Translations under genes and position numbers: made by a program | The notes under the pieces: model-generated | Databases searched by the model: none | What the model was told of the DNA's origin: nothing | The model's input: only the letters and a program-made list of their open reading frames with translations | Assembly: GCA_049999725.1 (NCBI GenBank) | Contig: JBNGIS010008761.1 | Coordinates: forward strand, 1 to 21,428 | DNA length: 21,428 nt | Source: Haplomitrium mnioides | Lineage: Eukaryota > Marchantiophyta > Haplomitriopsida > Calobryales | Reading direction: 5' to 3' | In this document: piece after piece, positions 1 through 8,984 of the stretch | Numbering within the stretch: position 1 is the stretch's first letter | How the letters are laid out: each line of letters opens with the position of its first letter

Positions 1-37
<37 letters not shown>

Positions 38-40
38 CCC
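1..40. repeat. (CT)17 microsatellite followed by C6
   Basis: Seventeen CT dinucleotides open the window and run straight into six C residues. The tract is open-ended on the left, so its true length is unknown. Similar CT tracts occupy the right edge of the window. Confidence 0.97.
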
Positions 41-241
41 GCTTGGGTCACTCTCGGTGCTTATTGTTACTAAGCTTAGAGTACACTATTTTAGCGGTCC
101 CCCTTTACTCTAGAATTTAGCTTACAAGATTAGGAGGCGGTTTTTAGCGACACACTAATTTAGTCCTAACTAGGACTCTCGCAAGGTGGGTGCGAGCCTA
201 CTGCAATCTATCCTCCCGTGTCAATGAGCTCTTCCATGAAC

Positions 242-291
242 GAGAATCCTGAGGAGCAGTGGAATTGAGAATCCTATAGAGCAGTGGAATC
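242..291. repeat. 25-bp direct tandem duplication
   Basis: Two adjacent 25-bp units, 242-266 and 267-291, share the frame GAGAATCCT...GAGCAGTGGAAT and differ at only a few positions. No function is apparent. Confidence 0.9.
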
Positions 292-1042
292 TTTGGGAAG
301 AAAATCGAGCGGTCTACATTCTGCGAGGGAAGTTTTGGTTCTTGAAGAGGGCGAGTTCGGCTACTTACGTGAGGTGTTCTCGGACCTGCGAAGCATTTTT
401 GTTCTACAAGGGGGATATTGAGCGTTTGCAAAGGATGTTGGTGGCTAGAGATTGGGCTCTTGTGACTGTGCTCTTGATGGCTGTTGTGCTCGTTTTTGCA
501 AGCATCGTTCTATAGCAAGTAGCATCGAGTGCACGGCAGAGTGCAAGGCATCATCGAGCTGTCCGCAAGGAGGGTTGCGTTGGCGAGTTGAGCAAACGAG
601 GCAACCGCTCGCCCAACGATCCCCACTACATATCTGCGCTCTTATGCCTTTGCCTGCATACCTAGCGTGCTTCTGCAATCACTGTCCAACGATGGTGAGC
701 TAAGCAGAAGGCTGCCAGATTTCAATTCTGCTCTCTTGCCACAATTTCACTCTACTACAACCCTGATCCAACTGGAGGCGTTGAGCATGTCGTGCATCGC
801 ATGCAAGCAATCAGCCTACCATGCCTCTGCTCTCGTGTCATTCTGCTAGAGGTTGTCTATAGACTAGCATTTTACCCACGCTGCTCCGACTAGCGCTCTA
901 TTGTAGCATCACCCACATATCTGCAGGGGAGGCGAGGGCAAGGCCGCAAAACACTCCAATTGGGTCTTCATCGAGTCTTCTACTATAGAGATTCTATCAC
1001 CACACATGTCTTCTGCAGATAAGATATTCTAGCAAGGCAAGA

Positions 1043-1131
1043 AGCAGAGCATTTCTTGAGACAAAACACTCCTGACGGGGTAGAACACTTTCTTGGAGCA
1101 GAACATCCCTGGAGGCAGAGCACTTCTTTGC
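1043..1131. repeat. Degenerate ~18-bp tandem repeat
   Basis: Four to five loosely matching units with a core like AGAACACTTCTTGGAG recur every 17-19 bp. Similarity was judged by eye and the boundaries are approximate. Confidence 0.5.
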
Positions 1132-1433
1132 TGATCATCACACCCTTACCTTTCCCCCCTAGGTGGATGAGTAGAGAAAGACGTTAAGACAGAATCGAAG
1201 GTGGAAGCCACCCTATCGACGTGCAGAAGACCCCTCCAGCATTCTTGTCAAGCTAGGATTGTCTAGAAACGCTACATTCAGAGGTACCCTCGGTGACGCA
1301 TAGACGATAGCAACCCTCAAGAGGCCAGTAGACAAACTCTCAGGTGGTGTACCCTCCAACTGATTTCTTTCTCTCTATTACGCTTGCTTTTCCTTCTCAT
1401 TAGCGCAATAGGTCCTAAGACCCACCTTATATA

Positions 1434-2377
1434 ATGCCACACCCTCGACAATCACCACCAACTCCCTCCCCACCACCAGCCGCTAGTAAACCCCCCCCCC
1501 CCCCCTTTTCCCTTTCCCCGTCTCCCCCTCCTGGCTGTCCCCCCAACTTCTGCCCCGCCTCCCTCTGAGTCGCACCCCTCGACACCCTTCTTTGACGATC
1601 TGGAACTCCAATCCTTTGCAAACCTGATCTTGGCCAGACTATCCAGACTCGAGGATACGTTTAATACAGAACTCTTGGCTGAAAAAGCACAAAACACAAC
1701 CCTACAAGAAGCTATATATTCAGAGACACGATAAAGAGTAGTGTTAGCAGCCAAGCTCACGGAACTTGAACGCACACTCCAAGATAAATCCAACACACTC
1801 GAGAAGTTGCTTGAGGATCTCAGTAGAATCGAACAAAAAATATCCTCATTGGCTGCATCCCACCAAACAGCCACACAAAACCTAGAAACCAACCTCCATC
1901 AGAATATGGAGGCCCACTTGCAAGCTTGGTTACGGAAGTTGCCACAACCCCCACCCAATATGTCGTCAATCATACGAGAAACCTTATTAGAAGAAAAACG
2001 TAGGGAAGAGCGCTCACTAAACCTTATCATACGAGGCCTAATGGAATCCACCACCGAAAACTTAGAGACAGTGATCAAAGATAACATCCTATCACTAGTA
2101 GGACTCCAAGGACCAATCATATGCACACGCTTGGGCCGGCCTACTAGGGAGGCCGGTCCAACTCCGCTTCAAAACCAGGGAAGACAGAATGCACCTTCTT
2201 CAACACAAGAAACTATTCAAGGGCCAGCCTTTCAAGATCCTAGAAGACCTTACACCTACCCAAATACAACAACTACCTCAAGAATACACCAAAGTGAGAG
2301 AAGCTTGGGCAGCAGGAAAGAGAGATGACATTCACAATGGACTCTTCCACTTAATCAAGGACAAACCCCTCCCATAG
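1434..2377 (+). pseudogene. LINE ORF1 (coiled-coil/RRM RNA-binding protein), broken
   Basis: ORF1 proteins of L1-like elements trimerise through a coiled coil and bind element RNA. The likely start is the ATG at 1434, giving a proline-rich N-terminus that runs into a C15 tract (1491-1505), after which the coding sense lies one frame later. A stop (TAA) falls at 1732. A heptad-like coiled coil follows at about 1741-1920 (LTELERTLQDKSNTLEKLLE). Next comes an RRM-like core with LNLIIRGLMES near 2010-2045 and RLGRPTRE near 2130. A frameshift near 2165 separates this from the C-terminal part, with REDRMHLLQHKKLFKG and ILEDLTPTQ, which ends at the TAG at 2375-2377. This is the pattern of the L1 ORF1 family (Transposase_22). 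ORF2 begins immediately after. The family call is from motif wording only. Confidence 0.75.
1491..1505. repeat. C15 homopolymer at an ORF1 frame change
   Basis: Fifteen consecutive C residues lie between the proline-rich N-terminus (frame of the ATG at 1434) and the rest of ORF1, which reads one base later. One C fewer would keep the frame. Confidence 0.9.
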
Positions 2378-2418
2378 TGATCTGTAGGGGAGGGGGTCCA
2401 GGTTATAACCCCCCACCA

Positions 2419-3220
2419 ATCTTGGCAATATTCTGGAATTGCCGAGGTTACCCTTGGCACAAGGGTATTAGCTTATCCAAGATCAGCCCAAACCTAGACT
2501 TGATTATCCTGGCTGAAACCTGGGAGACTCTTGAATCCCAAATTCCCAATATCCCTAATTATAAGGTCATCTCCTTTTTCAACAAGAAATCTGGCAATCG
2601 CAGCCATGGCAGACTAGCTTGCCTCATATCTGACAGACTCAAACCACACACCACTATGTTAGAAATCGACACCTTCCATAGATACATGTGGATTAAAATC
2701 CACAAATCAACAAGTCTAACGAGAGACACCTATATAGCTCTATGCTACTCTCGAAGGGAAGGCCACCTATTCTATCGATGAGTACCAAGACGTGCCATTC
2801 GACAAGATGGGCGAATTCATCAACAAGGCCACCCTGGGAAATACAATGATTATTGGAGACTTCAATTGTCACACATAAAGCCTTCAAGCACACACCCTAA
2901 AGATCACACCGGAGGATGATACACCATATGAAACCTTTGAGGACAGAGAAGACCTTCACTGGAGCTCTCAAGACACCACTCTCAAATCCCACCAGAAACT
3001 CCTTAACTTCTATAACTCACATGACCTTCACATCTACAATGGAACATTACAATGGCCCCAATTTGGCTACAACACATGTAGAGACAACACTGGCATTGGA
3101 CAATCAGTGGTGGATTATCTTTTATCCCGCTCCCATAGAACTTTTGAGTTCTTTAAAGAGTTCTACATAGGTAAGCACACACCCAAATTTGACCACACCC
3201 CACTCCATTTCACATTCCGC
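2419..3220 (+). pseudogene. LINE endonuclease (AP/EEP) domain of ORF2
   Basis: This Mg-dependent endonuclease makes the first-strand nick for target-primed reverse transcription. Visible motifs in order are WNCRG (Asn codon 2437-2439), ILAETW (Glu codon 2515-2517), IIGDFN (2849-2866, Asp and Asn), SVVDYLL (Asp codon 3113-3115) and FDHTPL (Asp 3191-3193, His 3194-3196). Together these cover the main catalytic and metal-binding positions known for the family. The first part reads in one frame to about 2760 and the rest in another. A TAA at 2876 interrupts just after GDFN. The active-site residues survive although the frame does not, so the copy decayed from a functional parent. Confidence 0.85.
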
Positions 3221-3279
3221 ACACACGCACCCCCACAAAAACCCCCTACCCGACACCCCACCCAACTTATCTACCACTA

Positions 3280-3294
3280 CCCCCCCCCCCCCCC
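3280..3294. repeat. C15 homopolymer at an ORF2 frame change
   Basis: Fifteen consecutive C residues follow the endonuclease domain. Upstream the coding sense is in the frame of GDFN and FDHTPL; downstream it continues one base later (AELHSLLPTLTSSDAAS...). One C fewer would keep the frame open. Confidence 0.9.
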
Positions 3295-3299
3295 AACAG

Positions 3300-3983
3300 A
3301 AAAAACGGTCACATGCATATACTGCTGAATTACATAGCCTGCTACCCACACTTACCTCCTCGGATGCCGCTTCCCTCACTGACATCATCCCAACAGTAGC
3401 AAGGCTTTCTTTCCCTACCACCCTCCTCATCCCCAAACCCACCTCTACCTCCAATTGCTTCAAACCCAACCATTGGTTCAACAACACAGCAAAGCATATT
3501 TGCGCCCTTTGGAAATCCAAAGTGGAGAGCAATGCCCCCTCGAAAGAGACCCAAGAAGCTCTCAAAGCTTGGAGGCGATGCCGGCATGAGCTCCGCACAG
3601 CCTATCTAGGAGGACAACAAGAAATACAACCCCAAGAAGTTCTACACACATCTCAAAGGAGGGCCACCCCAACTCCAAATACACGACTTGCAAGATTGGA
3701 AAGAATACAACGACCAACTCTACCACTCCCCTTCTACTATAGCCTCTAACCTTTGGACCAATCAACATCCTATCACTGACATTTTCACTACCCAAGATGT
3801 ACTTTTTATGATCAAGAAACTCCAGAACAAAGCTCCCAACACCCTTGGCCTCCAAGCCCAAATGTTAAAACGGGGATCTTCCCCTTTGGCCCAACCAGTC
3901 ACTGATCTATTCAACCATATTACTCAAACTGGATTCCTGGAAGACTGGCAAACCAATACTATAATCCCCATATTCAAATCAGG
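3300..3983 (+). pseudogene. LINE ORF2 linker and RT N-terminal region (sense)
   Basis: This section joins endonuclease to polymerase and holds the first RT blocks. The linker shows NHWFNNTAKHICALWKSK and AWRRCRHELRTAYLGG, typical of LINE EN-RT linkers. A frameshift near 3615 moves to the frame with NPKKFYTHLKGG and DLQDWKEYNDQLY. The fingers region then shows IKKLQNKAPNTLGLQAQML, QTGFLEDWQTN and IIPIFKSG. Sense coding stops abruptly at 3983, in the middle of the KSG-D-R motif, where an antisense RT piece is joined. Confidence 0.8.
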
Positions 3984-4258
3984 TTTAGGTTGCGAATGGT
4001 GAGCAGGTGGTCTGTGGTGGAGTGTTCTTCTCTGAAGCTGGCTTGGCTCCGAGCTCTAAGGTGGTGAGATTTGCTCCATTGGGAAAGTTTAAAGTTCAGG
4101 GTGGCACCAAAGAGTTTAGGGAGGAGGGGAGTAATCATAATCATGCGGTAGTTGGCATGAAGGTGTCTGTCTCCTGATTTGAATATGGGGATTATAGTAT
4201 TGGTTTGCCAGTCTTCCAGGAATCCAGTTTGAGTAATATGGTTGAATAGATCAGTGAC
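3898..4258. repeat. Perfect 86-bp inverted repeat with 189-bp spacer
   Basis: Arms 3898-3983 and 4173-4258 are exact reverse complements; I checked them base by base and found no mismatch. Both encode the same RT segment (VTDLF...IFKSG), on opposite strands. The arms flank unique sequence at 3984-4172. The structure could fold into a long cruciform or an RNA hairpin. Confidence 0.97.
3984..4258 (-). pseudogene. Antisense RT fragment inside LINE ORF2
   Basis: Read on the minus strand from 4258 downward, this encodes a continuous RT stretch: VTDLFNHITQTGF, IIPIFKSGDRHLHANYR, PLLPKLFGATLN, then QASFREEHSTTDHLLTIRN. These correspond to the RT blocks that should follow the sense fragment ending at 3983. 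The first 86 bp (the 4258 side) duplicate sense sequence 3898-3983; the remainder (3984-4172) exists nowhere else in the window. It is therefore part of the same LINE turned around, not a separate minus-strand gene. The minus-strand frame extends past both junctions only by chance. Confidence 0.9.
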
Positions 4259-4261
4259 CCC

Positions 4262-5338
4262 TACAAGATCAACCAGGATACCCTTGAAGTAATAGACCAA
4301 TACACTTACCTTGGAATCCCCCTTCACACACAAAGAGGGTGGCACTTTGGAGCAGAAAGCATACTAACATCCAGCTTGGCAAGCCTCTATCAATTCAATA
4401 GTTGGTGCAAAGAGAAAGACATCTGGAACATACCAATCCGCATTGACCTCTTCCACACCTTCGTCACACCCACAGCACTATATGGCGCAAAAATACGGGG
4501 AGCAGCACTTACACCATCCATGTGGTTGAAACAAGGAGAGAAACCTCTCAAAAGATTTCTAACCAGACTAGCAAATGTCTGCTCTACTACTCCCTTTCAC
4601 ATACTGCTAGCTGAATTTGGAATGCTACCATTAGAAGCCTACGTGGTCCAAAATTTGGTCACCTATATACAATCTATACATAAGATGGCCCACACACGGT
4701 ACCCCAATTTGGCTATAGAAGCATATCGCCAATTAGGACTTGAGGACTCATTGAATTGGTACAACCAATGCCGATCTTGGCTAGCACAGTGGGGACTCAA
4801 CATCGACAAGTTACCAGCAGGTTCTACTCTAGAACACCTTTCTAACCACTACTTCACGATCCAATGGCAATCCTATAGTACAGCTTCTCGAACCGCCAAA
4901 TACTTGACATTGATCAACCCCCACCCCCGCCAACAAATCCAACCATACCTAGAAAGAAACATGTCTCTCCACCTCATCCACACTCTGACTCAGCTACACA
5001 CATGCTCACATTGCCTCAGATGTGAAACATCTAAATGGTGCAAGATCAACAACTGTTACATAGTCCAACCCGAAAAAACAACATGCCTCCAATGCACAAT
5101 GTAGCTACCCGAAGACGAACATCACCTTGTATTTTGTTGCCCAAGATATTATGAAATCAAGGGAAGATATCATGGCCTATTTAAACTTCAACCCCAAACC
5201 ATCCAAAACTTTATGGCCTACCCAGACCAGCGATGGCTAGCACTATTCCTTCGCGAAGTAATGATATTGAGAACCATCCCACAAAAAACCCAAGACGAGG
5301 ATGAACACTCCAAGACCGTAACCATAGATAAGGCCTGA
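4262..5338 (+). pseudogene. LINE ORF2 RT-distal region and C-terminal zinc-like motif
   Basis: Sense coding resumes at about 4262 (YKINQDTLEVID, then QYTYLGIPLH, the YLG block that follows the RT catalytic core). It stays in one frame to the end apart from a TAG at 5102-5104. The middle shows FVTPTALYGAKI and LLAEFGMLPLEAYVVQN, as in RT-distal regions of LINEs. Near the end CLQC, eight codons (one now a stop), H, four codons, C make up the C-x2-C-x8-H-x4-C motif that is conserved in many LINE ORF2 proteins. The reading frame closes at TGA 5336-5338. Between the antisense piece and this segment the RT palm blocks are missing altogether. Confidence 0.8.
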
Positions 5339-7865
5339 CCAAAATGGACGGAAGGACCAGAACAAGAAAAGAAGGCTGAAATAGTTGGCGATGTGACATG
5401 AGGACTTCAGTACATGAGAAAGTTGGAATGGAACACAAGGCGGCCAGAACAACGATCACACGGGCTAGATCAGATTACCATACATGGCGGGAATATCTAA
5501 ATGCAAGGTTGGAACTAGAATGCAGGGCTGGAATCAGGGTCATAACGATAGGCTGGACCAAAACGAGATCAACATGCAAAACACAGAGCTGGAATATCAA
5601 AACACAAGATTGGATTATCGAAATTCAGGGTTAGAATCTGAACATAGGGTTGGATTCAAGATCGAATTGCATACTTGGAGCAAAACAAGATCATCAAAAC
5701 GTAGGGCTGGATCACCAAATGACAGGGCTGAAACACCAACGGCAGAGCTTGACCAATAAAAAAGCAAGGCTGGACCAGAACAGGATCAAAGTACAAAGTT
5801 GGAATCTCAAAGCACAGTTCTGGAATAACAAAACACAAGGCTGGAATTTCAAAAACAGGGCAGGGCCATCCAAACCATAGGGCTAAACAAAAACACAAGA
5901 ATAGATCAATCAAAGACGAGGCTAGACCAAAATGCAGGATGAGAATACCAACACAGAGGGCTAAATTATCAAATCACAAGATGGAATATCACAAAGTAGG
6001 GCCGGAACATCAAAAGGCAGAGTTGGAACCAATACGAAAAGCTGGGATCAGGATCGAAGGACAGAGCTCGACTAAAAAAGGATCAAATTGCAAAACCAGA
6101 ATTTCAAATCACAGGGCTGGAATACCAAAATGCAGGGCTGGATCATCAAATTTCTGAGTGGGAGCCAACGTGAATACCAAATCACGAGACTAGAATATCA
6201 AAATGCAGGGCCAGACCAATCAAGGGCAGAACATCAAACACAGGGCTGGAATCAAGAGACAAGGTTAAGATGGAGATCAAAATACAATGCAAGGTTAGTA
6301 TTGGGATCAAAATACAAGGCTGGAACCAGAACGCATGGCTGGAATAACCAAATTACAGGGCTGGATTACCAAAGAGTAGAGATGGCATATGCAAGGTGGG
6401 AACCGGAATGCAAGACTGAATTCAGGGCTGGAACATCCAACGCAGGGCTGCAATCAACGAAAAGGCTGAAACCATGATCAAAATACAAGATGGAACCAAA
6501 GGGAGATCAAAATGCAGAGCTATGCAAGGCTGGAATAATCAAATTACAGGGCTAGATTTGCAATTACCGGGCTGGAGTATCCAAAGGCAGAGTTGATATC
6601 AGATTACAGGGCTGGATTCAAGGTCAAAATGCGGGAGATCAAAGCAGATTCAAACTACAGAGCTAGAACTTCAAAGAGTGCAAGGCTGGAATCCCAAACA
6701 CAAAATGTAGAACTGAAACTACAAAATACAAGGCCAGAATCATCAAACGCAGGAGCTGGAAATACAGATTGCAAGGTAGAGATCACCGATTGCAAATCTG
6801 AAACGGCTGAAATCAGGATCAAATTACAAGATGGAACCAAAGGGAGATCAAAATGCAGAGCTATGCAGGGCTGGAATAATCATATTACAGGGCTAGATTT
6901 GCAATTACCAGGCTGGAGTATCAAAATACAGAGTTGATATCAGATTACAAGGCTGGGTCCAAGATCAAAATGCGAGAGACCAAAGCAGGTTCAAACTACA
7001 GAGCTGGAATTTCAAAGAGTGCATGGCTGGAATCCCCAAACACAAAATGCAGAACTGAAACTACAAAATGCAAGGCCGGATTCATTGAACGCAGGAGTTG
7101 GAAGCACAAAATACAGGGTAGAGATCACTGATTGCAAAGCTGGAAACATAGAACACATGGTTAGAATCACATAATGCGGAGGCTGGAACCACATAATGTT
7201 GGGCTGGAATGGCAGGACCCGACCTACAAAAATCAGAGCAGGCACCACATAGCACAAAACTCGGAGCTGAAATCACATAATGCAAAATTGGAATCACGGA
7301 AGACAAAGCTGGACCCACAAATTACAGGGCTGGATTCACATAGTACAAAAACCAGGGCTGACACCACGGTACACAAAATACAGAGCTGGAACCACAGAAT
7401 GAAAAAATTGGAAGCACATAAGACAGGGCTGGACTCTCAAATGCAAAGTCTGAATCACATACTACAAAAACCAGGACTGTCACCACAGTCCACAAATTAC
7501 AGGGCCAGAACCCCCAAATGTGGAATTGGAATCACATATACCAGGGCTGGATCCACAAAACACAGGGCTGGATCCACACAACCCAGAGCTGGAACCACGG
7601 GATGCAAAATTGGATCAAAATACAGAGCTATTCCACAAGGCAAGGCTGAAACAGAATGCATGGCTGAACCACAACCAATTCACAAAGCTGGAGTCTCAAA
7701 ACGCACAACTGGAACATCCAAATAGGGCTGGTATGCCATACCAAAACACATGGTTTGAATCAACATACAAGGCGGGAACATCTCACCCCAAAAATGTTAC
7801 AACTCACGCAATTCAGAATTGGAGCTGCAACCAAATGCTGCGAGTCTCAGGCTGCAACTTAGACA
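5339..7865 (+). repeat. Degenerate 21-bp minisatellite array, about 120 units
   Basis: Units of about 21 bp (range about 19-22) share a consensus close to AAAACACAGGGCTGGAATATC. Good local runs are 5576-5660 and 7290-7600. Copies diverge strongly, but the core CAGGGCTGGAA is visible throughout. Because 21 is a multiple of three and the consensus lacks stops in five of six frames, the array creates many overlapping open frames with a seven-residue period (for example GLDPQNTGLDPHNPELEP). I regard these as by-products, not genes. The array starts essentially at the LINE ORF2 stop and ends near 7865, where the sequence changes character. It may be LINE 3' UTR or a separate satellite. Confidence 0.9.
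6481..7145 (+). repeat. Higher-order tandem duplication (~341 bp) inside the 21-bp array
   Basis: Block 6481-6803 is repeated at 6821-7145 with an offset of 341-342 bp and high identity, judged by eye at around 90%. Shared landmarks include GATGGAACCAAAGGGAGATC, then AGAGCTATGCA, then GAGTTGATATCAGATTACA. The duplication spans many 21-bp units, so it arose after the basic array. Confidence 0.9.
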
Positions 7866-8984
7866 AAATTTAGCATGGTCTGGTTATCAATTGCTGAAAT
7901 AAGCTATATCGGATGTTGGCGGAGCGGTACTGTAGCTAGAAGGCGCCAGAAATTTGAAGAAAGCTGCCTGGAAAATCCAAAACTTTCAGAACTAGCTTTT
8001 AGAACGTTTCGGTTTCTTCGTCTATTAGTACTTCAATCATTAGTTACTTTGACGGATATTCGAGAGTTTAGAGTGAGAGCATCTTTATCTTTATTTTTAC
8101 GAGTGAGCTTTTGCTTACCATGATATTTTTATTTTTATTTTTTATTTTTTTCTGTTGTTAGACTTTTTATTTTCCTTACTCCCCCTTACTTGCACCTCGG
8201 TGCTTGTTGTACCTTCAGTCCATATGGCCTTAGGGCTGACCTAGGACTTTAATCAAATTCTATTCTATTCTTGGAAATTTGTGTGAGTCGGCCTCATGTA
8301 AAGTTCCTATGGAGGGCATGTGCTATCAACATTTTGCTTTGAGGGTTATTGAGTTGTTTCGATGATGATGCTCCTAGTTTGTGACCTAGTTAGTAAGTGT
8401 GCAGGTGTATGCTCCCCTATCTAAATTGGTCTTTTAGTTTTTGTTGTATATGTCGTCTTACTTTGAGAAACATCTAGTTGTTGAGGCAAGAAACAAATGG
8501 CCAACCTCAAAAAATAGCCTGCCTCTTTAGTTTTATGTGCTTCTCTTGACGGTTGTTCTTAGTTTATGTTCTAAGCACAAGAAAAATGACTCCTTTTGAT
8601 AAAAAGAAGTCTTACTCTGTGTTGTGTATCACCTCTGATTTGTGTTGGTAAGGGTTTAGTTGGCTTATGTGGAATTCAACCTAAGTTGCACAAACTAAGT
8701 TCTTCGACCATTGGTTATGCACATGCTAGTTTGTTAGTTGAGCATTAGTGGCTCTTAGATTCTTGAGAACATGGACCGTTGAGTCTTTCACACCTGTATC
8801 ATTTTCTATGAGTAAAGAGTTCTTGCTTGCCCCACTTTTGGAGTGTCACTTGTGTAGTCTTGTTATTCACATTTCTATTTCTTGATTGGAAGACGCCTAT
8901 CATAGCATCAATTGCAGCAGATCATCCTTCATGTTTATTACATCTCAAGAATCCTACAAAGATTCCTCTCTAATTTCTATTCTC

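Larger units (their letters stand above)
41..1433. other. No recognisable gene; possible LINE 5' region
   Basis: About 1.4 kb with only short overlapping reading frames (60-83 codons) that show no family motif and no consistent coding character. It holds a 25-bp tandem duplication (242-291) and a degenerate ~18-bp repeat (about 1043-1131). Because it directly precedes the first ATG of the LINE ORF1, part of it may be the LINE 5' UTR. I cannot see where the element begins. Confidence 0.5.
1434..5338 (+). mobile_element. Degraded LINE (non-LTR retrotransposon) with internal inversion
   Basis: The order is ORF1 (coiled coil plus RRM-like RNA-binding domain), then ORF2 (apurinic-type endonuclease, reverse transcriptase, C-terminal CCHC-like motif), as in L1-type non-LTR elements that move by target-primed reverse transcription. 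Bounds given are those of the coding part; no poly(A) tail or target-site duplication was found. Frameshifts occur near 1491-1505, 2165, 2760, 3280-3294 and 3615, stops at 1732, 2876 and 5102, and the RT is rearranged at 3984-4258. The copy cannot be autonomous. Assignment to the LINE class is firm; the clade within it is not resolved. Confidence 0.9.
2377..5338 (+). pseudogene. LINE ORF2 (endonuclease-reverse transcriptase), broken and rearranged
   Basis: ORF2 nicks target DNA and reverse-transcribes the element RNA. In order: endonuclease (about 2419-3220), a linker and the RT N-terminal region (about 3300-3983), an antisense RT piece (3984-4258), then the RT-distal region and C-terminus (4262-5338). 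There is no obvious ATG at the start; the frame opens right after the ORF1 stop, with a GTG overlapping the TAG by one base. Frameshifts occur near 2760, at C15 (3280-3294) and near 3615, with stops TAA 2876 and TAG 5102. The central catalytic RT blocks, including the expected F/YADD, are absent. The final stop is TGA 5336-5338. It is certainly non-functional. Confidence 0.9.

Noticed and set aside
198-849. Short overlapping frames at the left of the window
   Set aside because: All are under 85 codons, lie on both strands, and show no family resemblance or conserved start context.
3107-3598. Minus-strand Gly- and Val-rich frames opposite the LINE ORF2
   Set aside because: They are shadows of C-rich coding sequence on the plus strand, where endonuclease and linker motifs are clear.
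3974-4345. A 123-codon minus-strand open frame as an independent gene
   Set aside because: Its informative part (3984-4258) is a reversed piece of the LINE reverse transcriptase, and its ends run by chance into flanking LINE sequence.
5339-7865. CRISPR-like array
   Set aside because: Repeats are directly adjacent with no unique spacers, are strongly diverged, and the setting is plant transposon DNA.
5398-7873. Many open frames of 60-183 codons on both strands
   Set aside because: They are explained by a stop-poor 21-bp repeat unit whose length is a multiple of three; they overlap each other in several frames and show no domain.
7875-8123. An 82-codon ATG open frame as a small gene
   Set aside because: No recognisable motif, no signal of coding bias, and it lies in a presumed LTR or leader region ending in T-rich low-complexity DNA.
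7866-8300. 5' LTR and primer-binding site of element A
   Set aside because: The location is plausible, but no matching 3' LTR beyond 28 nt and no convincing tRNA-complementary site could be found, so it is not called.
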